Below, in pieces: positions 23,900-34,231 of a stretch of 36,499 nt of DNA. This stretch comes from Geodermatophilaceae bacterium (lineage in GTDB: Bacteria; Actinomycetota; Actinomycetes; Mycobacteriales; Geodermatophilaceae). Within the stretch, counting starts at the first letter, position 1; every line of letters begins with the position of its first letter. The position numbers and the translations under genes were made by a program. The stretch spans positions 1 to 36,499 of the forward strand of contig JACCZY010000009.1 of assembly GCA_013695685.1 (NCBI GenBank). Reading direction: 5' to 3'. The notes under the pieces were generated by a model, which worked only from the letters and a program-made list of their open reading frames with translations, was not told the origin of the DNA and did no database searches.

Positions 23900-25135
23900 A
23901 TGCAGTCGTGGCCCGGGCCGCCGATCCCCAAGCTGCCCGGACGGGGATTCCCGCTGTGGCTGCACGACTCCGCGACGGGCCAGGTACGCCTGACCGCGCC
24001 GGGTGCCACCGCCCGGATGTACGTCTGCGGGATCACGCCGTACGACGCCACGCACCTCGGGCATGCCGCGACGTACCTCGCCTTCGATCTGGTCAACCGG
24101 GTCTGGCGCGACGGCGGCCACGACGTGCACTTCGTCCAGAACGTCACCGACATCGACGACCCGCTGCTGGAGCGGGCCGCCCGCGACCACGACGACTGGA
24201 TGGTCCTCGGGATGCGCGAGACGGCGCTGTTCCGCGAGGACATGGCAGCGCTTCGCATCCTGCCGCCCCGGGACTACATCGGCGCCGTGGAATCCATAGA
24301 CGAGGCGGTGGCGCTGATCGTGGCCCTGCTCGACGCCGGAGTGGCCTACCGCCTGGATGACGGCAGCGGCGACGTGTACTACGACGTCGGCCGGTCGCAG
24401 CGCTTCGGCTACGAGTCGGGCCTGTCGACCGACGCCATGCTCGCGTACTTCGCCGAGCGTGGGGGTGATCCGGACCGGGCCGGCAAGCGCAACCGGCTCG
24501 ACCCCCACCTGTGGCGGGGAGCCCGACCCGGCGAGCCCGCATGGGAGTCCGCGGTCGGTCCGGGCCGGCCGGGTTGGCACATCGAATGCACGGCGATCGC
24601 GCTGAACCGCCTCGGCATGGGCTTCGACGTTCAGGGTGGGGGTTCGGATCTGCTCTTCCCGCATCACGAGATGTCTGCGGCGCACGCGGAGTCCGTGACG
24701 GGGGACTGGCCGTTCGCGCGGCACTACGTCCACGCCGGCATGATCGGACTGGCGGGCACCAAGATGTCCAAGAGCCGCGGCAACCTGGTGTTCGTGTCGC
24801 GGTTGCGCGGCGACAAGGTCGACCCGATGGTCATCCGGGCGGCGCTGCTCGCCGGCCACTACCGCGAGGACCGGCCCTGGTCAGGGTTGTTGCTCGACGA
24901 GGCGAGGGGGCGGCTGGGGCGGTGGCGGGAGGCGGTGGCACTCGACGCCGGCCCGGACGCCGGCCCACTGCTCGGCGCCGTACGCCGCCAGCTCGCCGAC
25001 GACCTCGACACGGTCAACGCCCTGGCCGCCGTGGACCACTGGGCGGCGGAGGCGCTGCAGCGTCGCGGCCGTGACGCCGGCGCGCCGCCGCTGGTCAGGA
25101 AAACCGTCGACGCCCTGCTCGGGATCGCGCTGTGA
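23900..25135 (+). CDS. mshC: Mycothiol ligase MshC (cysteine:GlcN-inositol ligase)
   Basis: The product is 411 residues, the usual MshC length. MshC joins cysteine to glucosaminyl-inositol with ATP in the third step of mycothiol synthesis. It resembles cysteinyl-tRNA synthetase: the N-terminal ATP and zinc region [20 protein letters not shown] (Cys and the HxGH motif), [28 protein letters not shown] with the second zinc cysteine, and KMSKS at residues 288-292. The [14 protein letters not shown] segment is characteristic. The tRNA-binding C-terminal domain of CysRS is missing, as in the family. ATG 23900 is probably leaderless. It is convergent with the PAC2 gene, with a palindromic repeat between. 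Confidence 0.95.
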   Translation: MQSWPGPPIPKLPGRGFPLWLHDSATGQVRLTAPGATARMYVCGITPYDATHLGHAATYLAFDLVNRVWRDGGHDVHFVQNVTDIDDPLLERAARDHDDWMVLGMRETALFREDMAALRILPPRDYIGAVESIDEAVALIVALLDAGVAYRLDDGSGDVYYDVGRSQRFGYESGLSTDAMLAYFAERGGDPDRAGKRNRLDPHLWRGARPGEPAWESAVGPGRPGWHIECTAIALNRLGMGFDVQGGGSDLLFPHHEMSAAHAESVTGDWPFARHYVHAGMIGLAGTKMSKSRGNLVFVSRLRGDKVDPMVIRAALLAGHYREDRPWSGLLLDEARGRLGRWREAVALDAGPDAGPLLGAVRRQLADDLDTVNALAAVDHWAAEALQRRGRDAGAPPLVRKTVDALLGIAL

Positions 25136-25156
25136 ACGTGGACGGCCGAGTGTTGT

Positions 25157-25202
25157 TGATCATGGAGTTCGACCGGTCCTGACCGGCACAACCCCATGAT
25201 CA
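25157..25202. repeat. 46-bp palindromic repeat, copy A
   Basis: Arms 25157-25178 and 25181-25202 are complementary at 18 of 22 positions around a 2-base centre; the outer parts TGATCATGG and CCATGATCA are perfect. The reverse complement matches copy B (31417-31462) at 40 of 46 positions. It lies between the convergent mshC and PAC2 genes and could act as a bidirectional terminator. The second copy in a divergent region points to a dispersed REP-like element instead. Confidence 0.65.
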
Positions 25203-25221
25203 TCAGCGGCGCTGGTGCGAG

Positions 25222-26088
25222 TCAGGAAGGGGCGGTGCCGGGACCGGACGGGCGGCGGCGGCGCAGGTAGCGTTCGAACTCGCGGGCGATCACCTCGCCG
25301 CTGGTCTGCTTCAGCTGGCCGGAGTGATCCCGCTCCTCCAGTGCCCGGACGTACTCGATCACCTCGTCGTCCTCGTTGGCCATCTCGTCTACCAGCGACT
25401 GCCACTCCTCGGCCTGCTCGGGCAGCGCCCCCAGCGGCACCGGCACATCGAGCACCTCCTCGACCCGGTGCAGCAGCGCCAGGGTGGCCTTCGGCGACGG
25501 GGGCTGCGACACGTAGTGCGGCACAGCCGCCCAGAACGAGATCGCCGGCAGTCCCATCTGCACGCACGCGTCCTGGAAGACGCCGGTGATCCCGGTCGGG
25601 CCCTCGTAGCGCGAGGCCTCCAGCCCGTACCGCTCGGCGGATGCCGCGTCGTACGACGAACCCGTGACGGGAACCGGGCGGGTGTGCGGGGTGTCGGCCA
25701 GCAGGGCACCGAGTACGACGGCGCTCTCGACGCCCAGTTCCCGGCACAGGTCCAGCAGCTCGTCGCAGAAACTGCGCCAGCGCATGTTCGGCTCGATGCC
25801 GCGCAGCAAGACGATGTCCCGCTTGGAGTTCGGGGGGCGGCATACGGACAGCCGGGTAGTCGGCCATTCGATCCGCCGGCTGACACCGTCCACCAGGGAC
25901 ACGATCGGCCGGTTGACCTGGAAGTCGTAGTAGTCGTCGGGGTCGAGCGCGGCCAGCGGCCGGGCGTCCCAGATGAGTTCCAGGTGCTCGACTGCGCTGC
26001 TGGCCGCGTCCCCGGCGTCGTTCCAGCCCTCGAACGCGCCGATCAGAACCGGCTCGGTGAGGTCCGGGAGGGTCTCGAACTGGCTCAC
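25222..26088 (-). CDS. PAC2 family protein (proteasome-assembly-chaperone-like)
   Basis: The product is 288 residues of the PAC2 family (PF09754), common in actinomycetes. Recognisable text is VLIGAFEGWNDAGDAASSAV near the start, then PDDYYDFQVNRP, DIVLLRGIEPNMRWRSFC, GALLADTPHTRPVP, and FWAAVPHYVSQPPSPKATLA. Eukaryotic relatives help assemble the 20S proteasome; bacterial roles are unproven. GTG 26088 gives MSQFETLPDL. The stop of a 15-codon ORF overlaps it as GTGA. It is divergent from metH and lies a few genes from ARC and Dop, so a link to protein turnover is possible but is inference. Confidence 0.88.
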   Translation of the reverse strand: MSQFETLPDLTEPVLIGAFEGWNDAGDAASSAVEHLELIWDARPLAALDPDDYYDFQVNRPIVSLVDGVSRRIEWPTTRLSVCRPPNSKRDIVLLRGIEPNMRWRSFCDELLDLCRELGVESAVVLGALLADTPHTRPVPVTGSSYDAASAERYGLEASRYEGPTGITGVFQDACVQMGLPAISFWAAVPHYVSQPPSPKATLALLHRVEEVLDVPVPLGALPEQAEEWQSLVDEMANEDDEVIEYVRALEERDHSGQLKQTSGEVIAREFERYLRRRRPSGPGTAPS

Positions 26089-26132
26089 GAGCGCGGCGGG
26101 GCGTAGTCGGCGCCGAGGTTGGGACAATGCAT
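26085..26132 (-). CDS. Leaderless 15-codon ORF coupled to the PAC2 gene
   Basis: On the minus strand ATG 26132 lies 6 bases after a TAGGGT box (26144-26139) and reads MHCPNLGADYAPPRS before TGA 26087-26085. That stop overlaps the PAC2 start GTG 26088 as GTGA. No ribosome site precedes the GTG, so the PAC2 protein may rely on restart after this ORF. It contains one Cys codon. Confidence 0.45.
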   Translation of the reverse strand: MHCPNLGADYAPPRS

Positions 26133-26138
26133 CGGTCC

Positions 26139-26144
26139 ACCCTA
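26139..26144 (-). promoter_or_regulatory. -10 box TAGGGT for the PAC2 transcript
   Basis: TAGGGT (26144 to 26139 on the minus strand) lies 6 bases before ATG 26132 of the 15-codon ORF. It is divergent from the metH -10 box at 26190, with 45 bases between them. Confidence 0.4.
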
Positions 26145-26189
26145 CGTCCGACCGGAGCACCGCTCCGGTTGAGCGGCGCGCTACGTCGG

Positions 26190-26195
26190 TACCCT
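26190..26195 (+). promoter_or_regulatory. -10 box TACCCT for metH
   Basis: TACCCT at 26190-26195 lies 6 bases before ATG 26202, suggesting a leaderless metH message. A weak -35-like TTGAGC lies at 26169-26174. This leaves no room for a cobalamin riboswitch in the 5' leader. Confidence 0.4.
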
Positions 26196-26201
26196 CGTGG
26201 A

Positions 26202-29200
26202 ATGTCCGATTCGCCGCCCCTGCTGGCCGCCATGCGGGAACGGGTAGTGGTTGCCGACGGCGCGATGGGCACGATGCTGCAGGCGCAGGACCTGTCCCTC
26301 GACGACTTCGAGGGCCTCGAAGGCTGTAACGAGATCCTCAACGTCACCCGACCCGGCGTCGTTCAGGCGATCCACGAGTCCTACCTGGCCGCCGGCTCCG
26401 ACGCGATCGAGACGAACACGTTCGGCGCGAACCTGGCGAACCTGGCCGAGTACGAGATCGCCGAGCGGATCGGTGCTCTGGCTGAGGCCGGAGCGCGGTT
26501 GGCCCGCGACGTCGCCGACGGATTCAGTACGCCGGACCGCCCACGCTGGGTCATCGGCGCGGTCGGCCCCGGCACGAAGCTGCCCACCCTCGGGCACGCG
26601 GCATACGCCGACCTGCGTGACGCCTACCAGCAGCAGGTCGACGGCATGCTCAGCGGGGGCATCGACGCGGTGCTGGTGGAGACCGCGCAGGACCTGTTGC
26701 AGGCCAAGGCCGCGCTGATCGGGGCGCGACGCGCCATGACCGCTGCCGGTCGCAGGGTGCCGCTGTTCGCGCAGGTGACCGTGGAGACGACGGGGACCAT
26801 GCTGCTCGGCTCGGAGATCGGTGCGGCGCTGACCGCCATGGAGCCGCTGGGCATCGACCTGATCGGGCTGAACTGCGCCACCGGCCCGGCCGAGATGAGC
26901 GAACATCTGCGGTACCTGTCCAAGCACGCCCAGGTCGGCGTGTCCGTCATGCCTAACGCCGGGCTGCCGCAACTCGGTCCGCACGGCGCGGTCTACCCGC
27001 TGGGCCCCGAGGCGTTGGCCGCGGCGCTCGCGCAGTTCGTCCGGGAGTTCGGGACCACCCTCGTCGGCGGCTGCTGCGGCACAACGCCGGAACACATGCG
27101 CCAGGTCGTCGAGGCGGTACGTGACGTCGAGCCCTTGGTACGCCGCTCCCGTCCGGAGTCCGCCGCTGCCTCGCTCTACCAGTCGGTTCCGTTCCGGCAG
27201 GACACGTCGGTGTTGATGGTCGGCGAGCGCACCAACGCCAACGGCTCCAGGGCTTTTCGCGATGCGATGTTGGAGGGCCGGTACGACGACTGCGTGCAGA
27301 TCGCCCGCTCGCAGACCCGTGACGGCTCACACATGCTCGACGTTTGCATCGACTACGTGGGCCGTGACGGCGTCGCCGACATGCGCGAGATCGCCCGCCG
27401 CTTCGCCACCGCGTCGACGCTCCCGCTGATGCTGGACTCGACCGAGCCGCCGGTGATTGAAGCGGGCCTCGAGTGCCTCGGCGGGCGCAGCATCGTGAAC
27501 TCGGTGAACTACGAGGACGGCGACGGACCAGGGTCCCGGTTCGCCCGGATCATGCCGATCGTGGCTGAGCACGGTGCCGCCGTCGTCGCGCTCACTATCG
27601 ACGAGAACGGCCAGGCCCGGACGGCGCAGTGGAAGGTCGAGGTCGCCGAGCGGCTCATCCGCGACCTGACCGGTGTCTGGGGGTTGCGCACCGGCGACAT
27701 CGTCGTGGACACCCTGACCTTCCCCATCGGGACCGGTCAGGAGGAGACCCGGCGCGACGCCCTGGAGACGATCGAGGCGATCAGCGAGATCAAGCGGCGC
27801 TACCCCGACGTACAGACGACTCTGGGCCTGTCGAACGTCTCCTTCGGCCTGAACCCGGCCGCCCGTCAGGTCCTCAACTCGGTGTTCCTGCACGAGGCGG
27901 TACGCGCGGGACTGGATTCGGCGATCGTCCACGCGTCGAAGATCCTGCCGATGACGAAGATCCCCGACGAGCAACGCGAAGTAGCCCTGGACATGGTCTA
28001 CGACCGGCGGCGGGGCGGCCCTGACCCCTACGACCCGCTGCAGCGCTTCCTGCAGCTCTTCGAGGGTGTCGACGCCCAGTCGAGCCGGGAGAGCCGGGCG
28101 CAGGAACTCGCCGGACTGCCGCTGTCCGAGCGCCTGGAGCGGCGCATCATCGACGGGGAGCGCAACGGTCTGGAGGCCGATCTCGACGAGTCGCTGGCAA
28201 GCCGTCCGCCGCTGGAGATCGTCAACGACACGCTGCTGGCCGGGATGAAGACCGTGGGTGACCTCTTCGGCGCCGGCGAGATGCAGCTGCCATTCGTGCT
28301 CCAGTCGGCGGAGGTGATGAAGGCAGCGGTCGCCTACCTAGAGCCGCACATGGACAAGTCCGACGATGCCGGCAAGGGCAAGATCGTGCTGGCCACGGTC
28401 AGGGGCGACGTCCACGACATCGGCAAGAACCTGGTCGACATCATCCTGACGAACAACGGCTACGACGTCGTCAACCTCGGCATCAAGCAGCCGATCGGCG
28501 CGATCATCGATGCCGCCCAGGAGCAGCGGGTCGACGTGATCGGGATGTCCGGCTTGCTCGTGAAGTCCACCGTGATCATGAAGGAGAACCTGCAGGAACT
28601 GAACTCGCGCGGGCTGGCCGGCACGTTCCCGGTGCTGCTCGGCGGCGCCGCGCTCACCAGGTCCTACGTCGAGGACGACCTGGCCGAGACGTACCACGGC
28701 GAGGTGCGCTACGCCCGCGACGCGTTCGAGGGTCTGCGCCTGATGGGATCGCTCATGGCGGTTCGCGCCGGCACGGCGCCAGCACAGTTGGCCGCTCCCG
28801 GCCTCGACGAGGCACAGTCGGCCGAGCGGCGGAAACTGGCGGAGCGCAAGAAGCGTCGGGTTCGCTCCCAGCAGATCGCGGCGGAACGCCGCGCGGCCGA
28901 GGAGGCAGAGGACCAGCCGGCCGGCCGGTCCGACGTGGCAGCGGACAATCCCGTGCCGACCCCGCCGTTCTGGGGCTCGCGGGTGGTCCGCGGCCTGGCG
29001 CTCGCCGAGTACGCCGCCATGCTCGACGAGCGTGCGACGTTCATGGGCCAGTGGGGTCTGCGCGGCGCCCGGCGCTCCGACGACAGCCGCGGGCCGACGT
29101 ACGAGGAGCTGGTCGAGACCGACGGCCGGCCGCGGCTGCGCTACTGGCTGGACCGGTTCCACACCGATAACGTCCTGGAAGCCGCCGTCGCCTACGGCTA

Positions 29201-29786
29201 CTTCCCCTGCGTCAGCGAGGGCGAGGACCTGATCGTCTTGCACGGCACCTGCGACGAACCCGGCGGCGAACGGGTGCGCTTCACATTCCCACGCCAGCGC
29301 CGGGAGCGCCGGCTGTGCCTCGCCGACTTCTTCCGCGCCAAGGATTCCGGCCAGATCGATGTCGTCGCATTCCACGTCGTCACGATGGGCCAGCGGATCA
29401 GCGAGTTCGCCAACACGCTCTTCAAGGCGGATGCCTACCGCGACTACCTGGAGGTGCACGGGCTGTCCGTCCAGCTCACCGAGGCGCTGGCCGAGTACTG
29501 GCACCGGCGGACCCGTGAGGAGTTGACCTTTCCGGACGGTACGACGGCCGCGCGCGAGGACTCGGCGAGCCTCGACGAGGTCTTCCAGCAGGGCTACCGC
29601 GGCTCCCGCTACTCCTTCGGGTACCCGGCCTGCCCAGATCTCGAGGACCAGCGGCAGGTCATGGGGTTGCTCGACCCCGCTCGGATCGGGGTGGAGCTGT
29701 CCGAGGAGTTCCAGCTGCATCCGGAGCAGTCCACGTCGGCGATCATCGTGCACCACCCAGAGGCAAAGTACTTCAACGCCCGGTGA
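26202..29786 (+). CDS. metH: Cobalamin-dependent methionine synthase MetH
   Basis: The product is 1194 residues with the full four-module layout. The homocysteine module has zinc cysteines C225 (LNCATGP) and C291-C292 (GGCCGTTP). The methyltetrahydrofolate module follows at about 345-610 (MVGERTNANGSRAF and LDSTEP). The cobalamin module has the helical cap, then GDVHDIGKN with the cobalt-ligating H738. The activation module at about 900-1194 binds AdoMet and ends with GYPACPDLEDQ. MetH moves a methyl group from methyltetrahydrofolate to homocysteine. A charged linker (about 870-920) rich in Arg/Glu precedes the activation module. ATG 26202 is probably leaderless. The stop overlaps the HAD gene start as GTGA. 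Confidence 0.96.
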   Translation: MSDSPPLLAAMRERVVVADGAMGTMLQAQDLSLDDFEGLEGCNEILNVTRPGVVQAIHESYLAAGSDAIETNTFGANLANLAEYEIAERIGALAEAGARLARDVADGFSTPDRPRWVIGAVGPGTKLPTLGHAAYADLRDAYQQQVDGMLSGGIDAVLVETAQDLLQAKAALIGARRAMTAAGRRVPLFAQVTVETTGTMLLGSEIGAALTAMEPLGIDLIGLNCATGPAEMSEHLRYLSKHAQVGVSVMPNAGLPQLGPHGAVYPLGPEALAAALAQFVREFGTTLVGGCCGTTPEHMRQVVEAVRDVEPLVRRSRPESAAASLYQSVPFRQDTSVLMVGERTNANGSRAFRDAMLEGRYDDCVQIARSQTRDGSHMLDVCIDYVGRDGVADMREIARRFATASTLPLMLDSTEPPVIEAGLECLGGRSIVNSVNYEDGDGPGSRFARIMPIVAEHGAAVVALTIDENGQARTAQWKVEVAERLIRDLTGVWGLRTGDIVVDTLTFPIGTGQEETRRDALETIEAISEIKRRYPDVQTTLGLSNVSFGLNPAARQVLNSVFLHEAVRAGLDSAIVHASKILPMTKIPDEQREVALDMVYDRRRGGPDPYDPLQRFLQLFEGVDAQSSRESRAQELAGLPLSERLERRIIDGERNGLEADLDESLASRPPLEIVNDTLLAGMKTVGDLFGAGEMQLPFVLQSAEVMKAAVAYLEPHMDKSDDAGKGKIVLATVRGDVHDIGKNLVDIILTNNGYDVVNLGIKQPIGAIIDAAQEQRVDVIGMSGLLVKSTVIMKENLQELNSRGLAGTFPVLLGGAALTRSYVEDDLAETYHGEVRYARDAFEGLRLMGSLMAVRAGTAPAQLAAPGLDEAQSAERRKLAERKKRRVRSQQIAAERRAAEEAEDQPAGRSDVAADNPVPTPPFWGSRVVRGLALAEYAAMLDERATFMGQWGLRGARRSDDSRGPTYEELVETDGRPRLRYWLDRFHTDNVLEAAVAYGYFPCVSEGEDLIVLHGTCDEPGGERVRFTFPRQRRERRLCLADFFRAKDSGQIDVVAFHVVTMGQRISEFANTLFKADAYRDYLEVHGLSVQLTEALAEYWHRRTREELTFPDGTTAAREDSASLDEVFQQGYRGSRYSFGYPACPDLEDQRQVMGLLDPARIGVELSEEFQLHPEQSTSAIIVHHPEAKYFNAR

Positions 29787-30454
29787 GCACCTTGCGGGCT
29801 GTGCTGTGGGACATGGACGGCACGTTGCTGGACTCGGAGAAGGTGTGGGACGTCTCGTTGGAGCAGCTCGCCACGAGGCTGGGCGGCGTACTGGGCCCGG
29901 CGGCCCGGGAGGCGATGGTCGGCACGAGCATGGCTACGTCGATGGACATCCTGTACGCCGACCTCGGCATCACCGGCCGGGACAGCGACGCGGACGCCAG
30001 GTGGCTTGACAAGCGGACCAGCGAACTCTTCGCGACGGGCCTGCTCTGGCGGCCGGGGGCTCGTGAGCTGCTCCTGGCCGTACGCCGGGCCGGCCTGCGT
30101 ACGGCGCTCGTGACCTCCACCAGCCGGCCGCTCGTGGAGCAGGCGCTGCAGACGATGGGGGCCGAGCACTTCGACGCGGTCGTCTGCGGGGGCGAAACGG
30201 CGGCGAAACCCGACGCCGCGCCGTACCGGGAGGCGCTGTCGCTGCTCCGGCTGGATGTCGAGGATGCCATCGTGATCGAGGACTCCCCGACCGGAGTGGC
30301 CTCCGGCGTGGCGGCCGGTTGCGCCGTACTGGCCGTGCCGTGTGCCGTCGCGCTACCCGAGCAGCGGGGCGTGGTACTCCGCGACACGCTGGCCGGTCTC
30401 ACGGTGGAGGACCTGCGCACGATCTGGAACCGGCCAGCGGTCCCGCGATCATGA
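29783..30454 (+). CDS. HAD superfamily phosphatase (beta-phosphoglucomutase-like)
   Basis: The product is 223 residues. HAD motifs are WDMDGTLLDSEK (motif I, two catalytic aspartates, about 8-19), VTSTSRP (motif II, about 112-118), KPDAAPYREAL (motif III lysine) and VIEDSPTGVASGVAAG (motif IV). A helical cap follows motif I, as in the PGMB/phosphatase subgroup. The substrate is a small phosphorylated metabolite that cannot be told. GTG 29783 overlaps the metH stop as GTGA, so it is translated with MetH. A hairpin downstream separates it from the convergent RecB-like gene. Confidence 0.87.
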   Translation: MSTLRAVLWDMDGTLLDSEKVWDVSLEQLATRLGGVLGPAAREAMVGTSMATSMDILYADLGITGRDSDADARWLDKRTSELFATGLLWRPGARELLLAVRRAGLRTALVTSTSRPLVEQALQTMGAEHFDAVVCGGETAAKPDAAPYREALSLLRLDVEDAIVIEDSPTGVASGVAAGCAVLAVPCAVALPEQRGVVLRDTLAGLTVEDLRTIWNRPAVPRS

Positions 30455-30497
30455 TGTGTCGTGCTCCGATCGTGGTGATGGTCAGCGAGTACCGGCG

Positions 30498-30526
30498 CCG
30501 ATGAGGCTGTAGCCGCGCCTCACCGG
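30498..30526. terminator. Hairpin between convergent HAD and RecB-like genes
   Basis: TGAGGC (30502-30507), a 9-base loop and GCCTCA (30517-30522) pair perfectly, and after one mismatch CCG (30498-30500) pairs with CGG (30524-30526). It lies between the two convergent stops (30454 and 30541) and may serve both strands. No T-run is present. Confidence 0.35.
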
Positions 30527-30540
30527 CGGTGTGCCCGCTG

Positions 30541-31368
30541 TCAGTCGGACTCCTCGACCGGGGGTGGGTACGGCGGGGGAGTTCCACCCCACGCCGGGCA
30601 GAGCGCCTTATGATCACACCAGTCGCAGAGCCGGCTGGGCGAGGGCCGGAAGTCCCCGGTCTCGGTGGCCCTGGCGATCGCGGCCCACAGCGCGAGCAGG
30701 TTGCGCTCGAAACGAGCCAACTCGATCTCGTCCGGGGAGTAGGTCAGCGTGTCCCGATCACCGAGGTACATCAGCCGTAGCTCGCGGGGCACCACGCCGC
30801 GGACCCGCCAGACGACCAGGGCATAGAACTTCATCTGGAACAGCGCCTTGCCCTCGAACACGTCCCGCGGGCTCGCGCCGGTCTTGTAGTCCACCACCCG
30901 GATGTCCCCGGTGGGCGCCACGTCCAGGCGGTCGATGACACCGCGCAGCAGCAGGCCGCTGTCCAGGACCACCTCGACGAGTTGCTCGCGCTCGGTGGGC
31001 TCGACCCACGCCGGATTCTCCAGGGTGAAGTAGGTCTCGACCAGGTCGCGGGCCGAGGCGAGCCAGCCGGCCAGCCCGGCGACATCCTCGAAGAGCAGAT
31101 CGAGCTCGGGTTCGATGTCACGCAGCCGATCCCACTCGGGCAGCAACAGGGCCTGGGCGGCGGCCAGCGTCCGGGCGGCAGCGGGAAGGTCGAAGAGCCG
31201 CTCCAGCACGCTGTGCACCAGAGTCCCGCGGGTCGCCGCCGGACTGGGCTGCTGCGGCAGGCGGTCGATGCTGCGAAATCGGTACAGCAGCGGGCAGGTC
31301 TTAAACTCCGCCGCCCGCGAGGGCGACAGCGACCCGATGACCGGGTTCGGCAGCTCGGTGATGCTCAC
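30541..31368 (-). CDS. RecB family nuclease (PD-(D/E)XK, Cas4/AddB-like)
   Basis: The product is 275 residues from GTG 31368. Features are SPSRAAEFKTCPLLYRFRS with the first cysteine, ATRGTLVHSVLERLF, then GVIDRLDVAPTGDIRVVDYK (the D and DYK of the nuclease centre), and CDWCDHKALCPAWG with three cysteines. Four cysteines in this layout usually hold an iron-sulphur cluster, as in Cas4 and AddB. It should cut or trim DNA; its partner is unknown. A TAGCCT box 7 bases before GTG 31368 favours this start over ATG 31398. It is divergent from TrmI with a palindromic repeat between, a neighbourhood common in actinomycetes. Confidence 0.88.
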   Translation of the reverse strand: MSITELPNPVIGSLSPSRAAEFKTCPLLYRFRSIDRLPQQPSPAATRGTLVHSVLERLFDLPAAARTLAAAQALLLPEWDRLRDIEPELDLLFEDVAGLAGWLASARDLVETYFTLENPAWVEPTEREQLVEVVLDSGLLLRGVIDRLDVAPTGDIRVVDYKTGASPRDVFEGKALFQMKFYALVVWRVRGVVPRELRLMYLGDRDTLTYSPDEIELARFERNLLALWAAIARATETGDFRPSPSRLCDWCDHKALCPAWGGTPPPYPPPVEESD

Positions 31369-31375
31369 ACCAGCC

Positions 31376-31381
31376 AGGCTA
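31376..31381 (-). promoter_or_regulatory. -10 box TAGCCT for the RecB-like gene
   Basis: On the minus strand TAGCCT (31381-31376) is followed by 7 bases and GTG 31368. The spacing supports leaderless initiation there and argues against ATG 31398, which lies upstream of the box. Confidence 0.4.
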
Positions 31382-31413
31382 GGTGCCGGCACCGACATTT
31401 CCCGTCGCGTCCT

Positions 31414-32329
<916 letters not shown>

Positions 32330-32430
32330 TTCCCAGGTCGTGCCGAGTGTCGGTGTCCGCGGTGCGGGCAGCACGACAACCGCGTGTATAGGCTGGGCTG
32401 GCGGAGGCTGACCGGCGGGAGGTGGCGAGC

Positions 32431-34203
32431 ATGTCGAGCAGTGGACACGACGCAGAACGTGCTGCTGCCCGGTCCAGACGCGACCGGGACGCCGAAGCCA
32501 TGCTCGCCCAGGTCTCCTTCCTCGAGGAGGAGGTGGCCCTGCTACGACGCAAGGTCTCCGATTCCCCGCGGCAGCTGCGCGCGCTGGAGGAACGCCTCGC
32601 CGAGGCGCAGGGGCGGGTCGCCTACCTCGCGGAACGCAACGACAAACTCTCCGGGACGCTGCGGGATGCCCGCGACCAGCTGATCAGCCTCAAGGAGGAA
32701 GTCGACCGGCTGGCCCAACCGCCCAGCGGTTACGGCCTCTTCTTGCGCAGTTACGAAGACGAGTCGGTCGACGTGTTCACCGGCGGACGCAAGTTGCGGG
32801 TGTCGGTGTCCCCGAACGTCGACGTGGAGGACCTGCAACGCGGTCAGGAAGTCATGCTCAACGAGGCTCTGAACGTCGTCGCGGCCAAGGGCTTCGAGCG
32901 GGCCGGCGACGTGGTCACCCTCAAGGAGATCCTCGACGGGGGCGACCGGGCCCTGGTGGTCGGTCACACCGATGAGGAGCGGATCGTCCACCTCGCCGAC
33001 GTGCTGCTGGACGCCCCGCTGCGGATCGGCGACTCGCTGCTCATGGAGCCGCGGTCGGGCTACGTCTTCGAGCGCATCCCCAAGAGCGAGGTCGAGGAAC
33101 TGGTCCTGGAGGAAGTGCCGGACATCGACTACACCGACATCGGTGGACTGAGCGCCCAGATCGAGGCGATCCGTGACGCGGTGGAGCTGCCGTTCCTGCA
33201 CGCCGAGCTGTTCCGGGAGCACAAGTTGCGCCCGCCCAAGGGAATTCTGCTGTACGGGCCGCCGGGATGCGGCAAGACGCTCATCGCCAAGGCGGTCGCC
33301 AACTCGCTGTCCAGGCAGATGGCCAAGGAGCGCGGTGAGGGCGAGGCGAAGAGCTACTTCCTCAACATCAAGGGTCCCGAGCTGCTGAACAAGTACGTCG
33401 GCGAGACCGAGCGGCACATCCGGCTGGTCTTCCAACGGGCCCGGGAAAAGGCGAGCGAGGGTACGCCGGTCATCGTGTTCTTCGACGAGATGGACTCCAT
33501 CTTCCGCACCCGCGGCAGCGGTGTGTCCTCCGACGTGGAGAACACCATCGTGCCGCAGTTGCTCAGCGAGATCGACGGGGTCGAGAGCCTGGAGAACGTG
33601 ATTGTCATCGGGGCCTCCAACCGCGAGGACATGATCGACCCGGCGATCCTGCGTCCCGGCCGACTGGACGTGAAGATCAAGATCGAGCGCCCCGACGCCG
33701 AGGCCGCCCGCGACATCTTCACCAAGTACCTCACGATGGACCTGCCGATCCACAGCGACGACCTGATGGAGCACGTGGGCAGCGCCGAGGCGACGGTGTC
33801 GGCGATGATCCAGAGCACGGTCGAGCGGATGTACACCGAGATGGAGGAGAACCGCTTCCTCGAGGTCACCTACGCCAATGGCGACAAGGAGATCCTGTAC
33901 TTCAAAGACTTCAACTCCGGTGCGATGATCCAGAACATCGTCGACCGGGCCAAGAAGATGGCCATCAAGGACTTCTTGAGTTCCGGGCAGAAGGGGCTGC
34001 GGGTCCAGCACCTGCTGACCGCCTGCATCGATGAGTTCAAGGAGAACGAGGACCTCCCGAACACGACGAACCCCGACGACTGGGCCCGGATCTCGGGCAA
34101 AAAGGGCGAGCGGATCGTCTACATCCGCACCCTGGTGTCGGGCAAGGGCAGCGAGGCCGGACGGGCCATCGACACCGCTACGAACACCGGTCAGTACCTC
34201 TGA
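32431..34203 (+). CDS. arc: Proteasome-associated AAA ATPase ARC (Mpa)
   Basis: The product is 590 residues. An N-terminal coiled coil (about 15-80, [18 protein letters not shown]) binds pupylated proteins. Two OB-like domains follow (about 80-235), then the AAA module with Walker A GPPGCGKT at 276-283 and Walker [11 protein letters not shown] with D352/E353. The C-terminus is GQYL, the tail that inserts into the 20S proteasome pocket. ARC unfolds Pup-tagged proteins and feeds them to the core. ATG 32431 follows GGGAGG at 8 bases; in-frame GTG 32422 overlaps this ribosome site. A TATAGGCT stretch at 32387-32394 may be the promoter. Dop follows 28 bases downstream. Confidence 0.96.
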   Translation: MSSSGHDAERAAARSRRDRDAEAMLAQVSFLEEEVALLRRKVSDSPRQLRALEERLAEAQGRVAYLAERNDKLSGTLRDARDQLISLKEEVDRLAQPPSGYGLFLRSYEDESVDVFTGGRKLRVSVSPNVDVEDLQRGQEVMLNEALNVVAAKGFERAGDVVTLKEILDGGDRALVVGHTDEERIVHLADVLLDAPLRIGDSLLMEPRSGYVFERIPKSEVEELVLEEVPDIDYTDIGGLSAQIEAIRDAVELPFLHAELFREHKLRPPKGILLYGPPGCGKTLIAKAVANSLSRQMAKERGEGEAKSYFLNIKGPELLNKYVGETERHIRLVFQRAREKASEGTPVIVFFDEMDSIFRTRGSGVSSDVENTIVPQLLSEIDGVESLENVIVIGASNREDMIDPAILRPGRLDVKIKIERPDAEAARDIFTKYLTMDLPIHSDDLMEHVGSAEATVSAMIQSTVERMYTEMEENRFLEVTYANGDKEILYFKDFNSGAMIQNIVDRAKKMAIKDFLSSGQKGLRVQHLLTACIDEFKENEDLPNTTNPDDWARISGKKGERIVYIRTLVSGKGSEAGRAIDTATNTGQYL

Positions 34204-34231
34204 TTTCCAGCCGTCCTGCGGAGTGCCGAGC

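Noticed and set aside
26089-26201. Cobalamin riboswitch upstream of metH
   Set aside because: The metH -10 box lies 6 bases before its ATG, leaving no leader for a riboswitch, and no B12-box-like sequence was seen.
28338-29756. Minus-strand frame of 472 codons opposite metH
   Set aside because: It lies wholly within the MetH coding region and shows no recognisable domain.
30440-30480. Possible third copy of the TGATCATGG palindrome near the HAD gene end
   Set aside because: Only GATCATG is shared and the rest neither aligns nor forms a matching palindrome.
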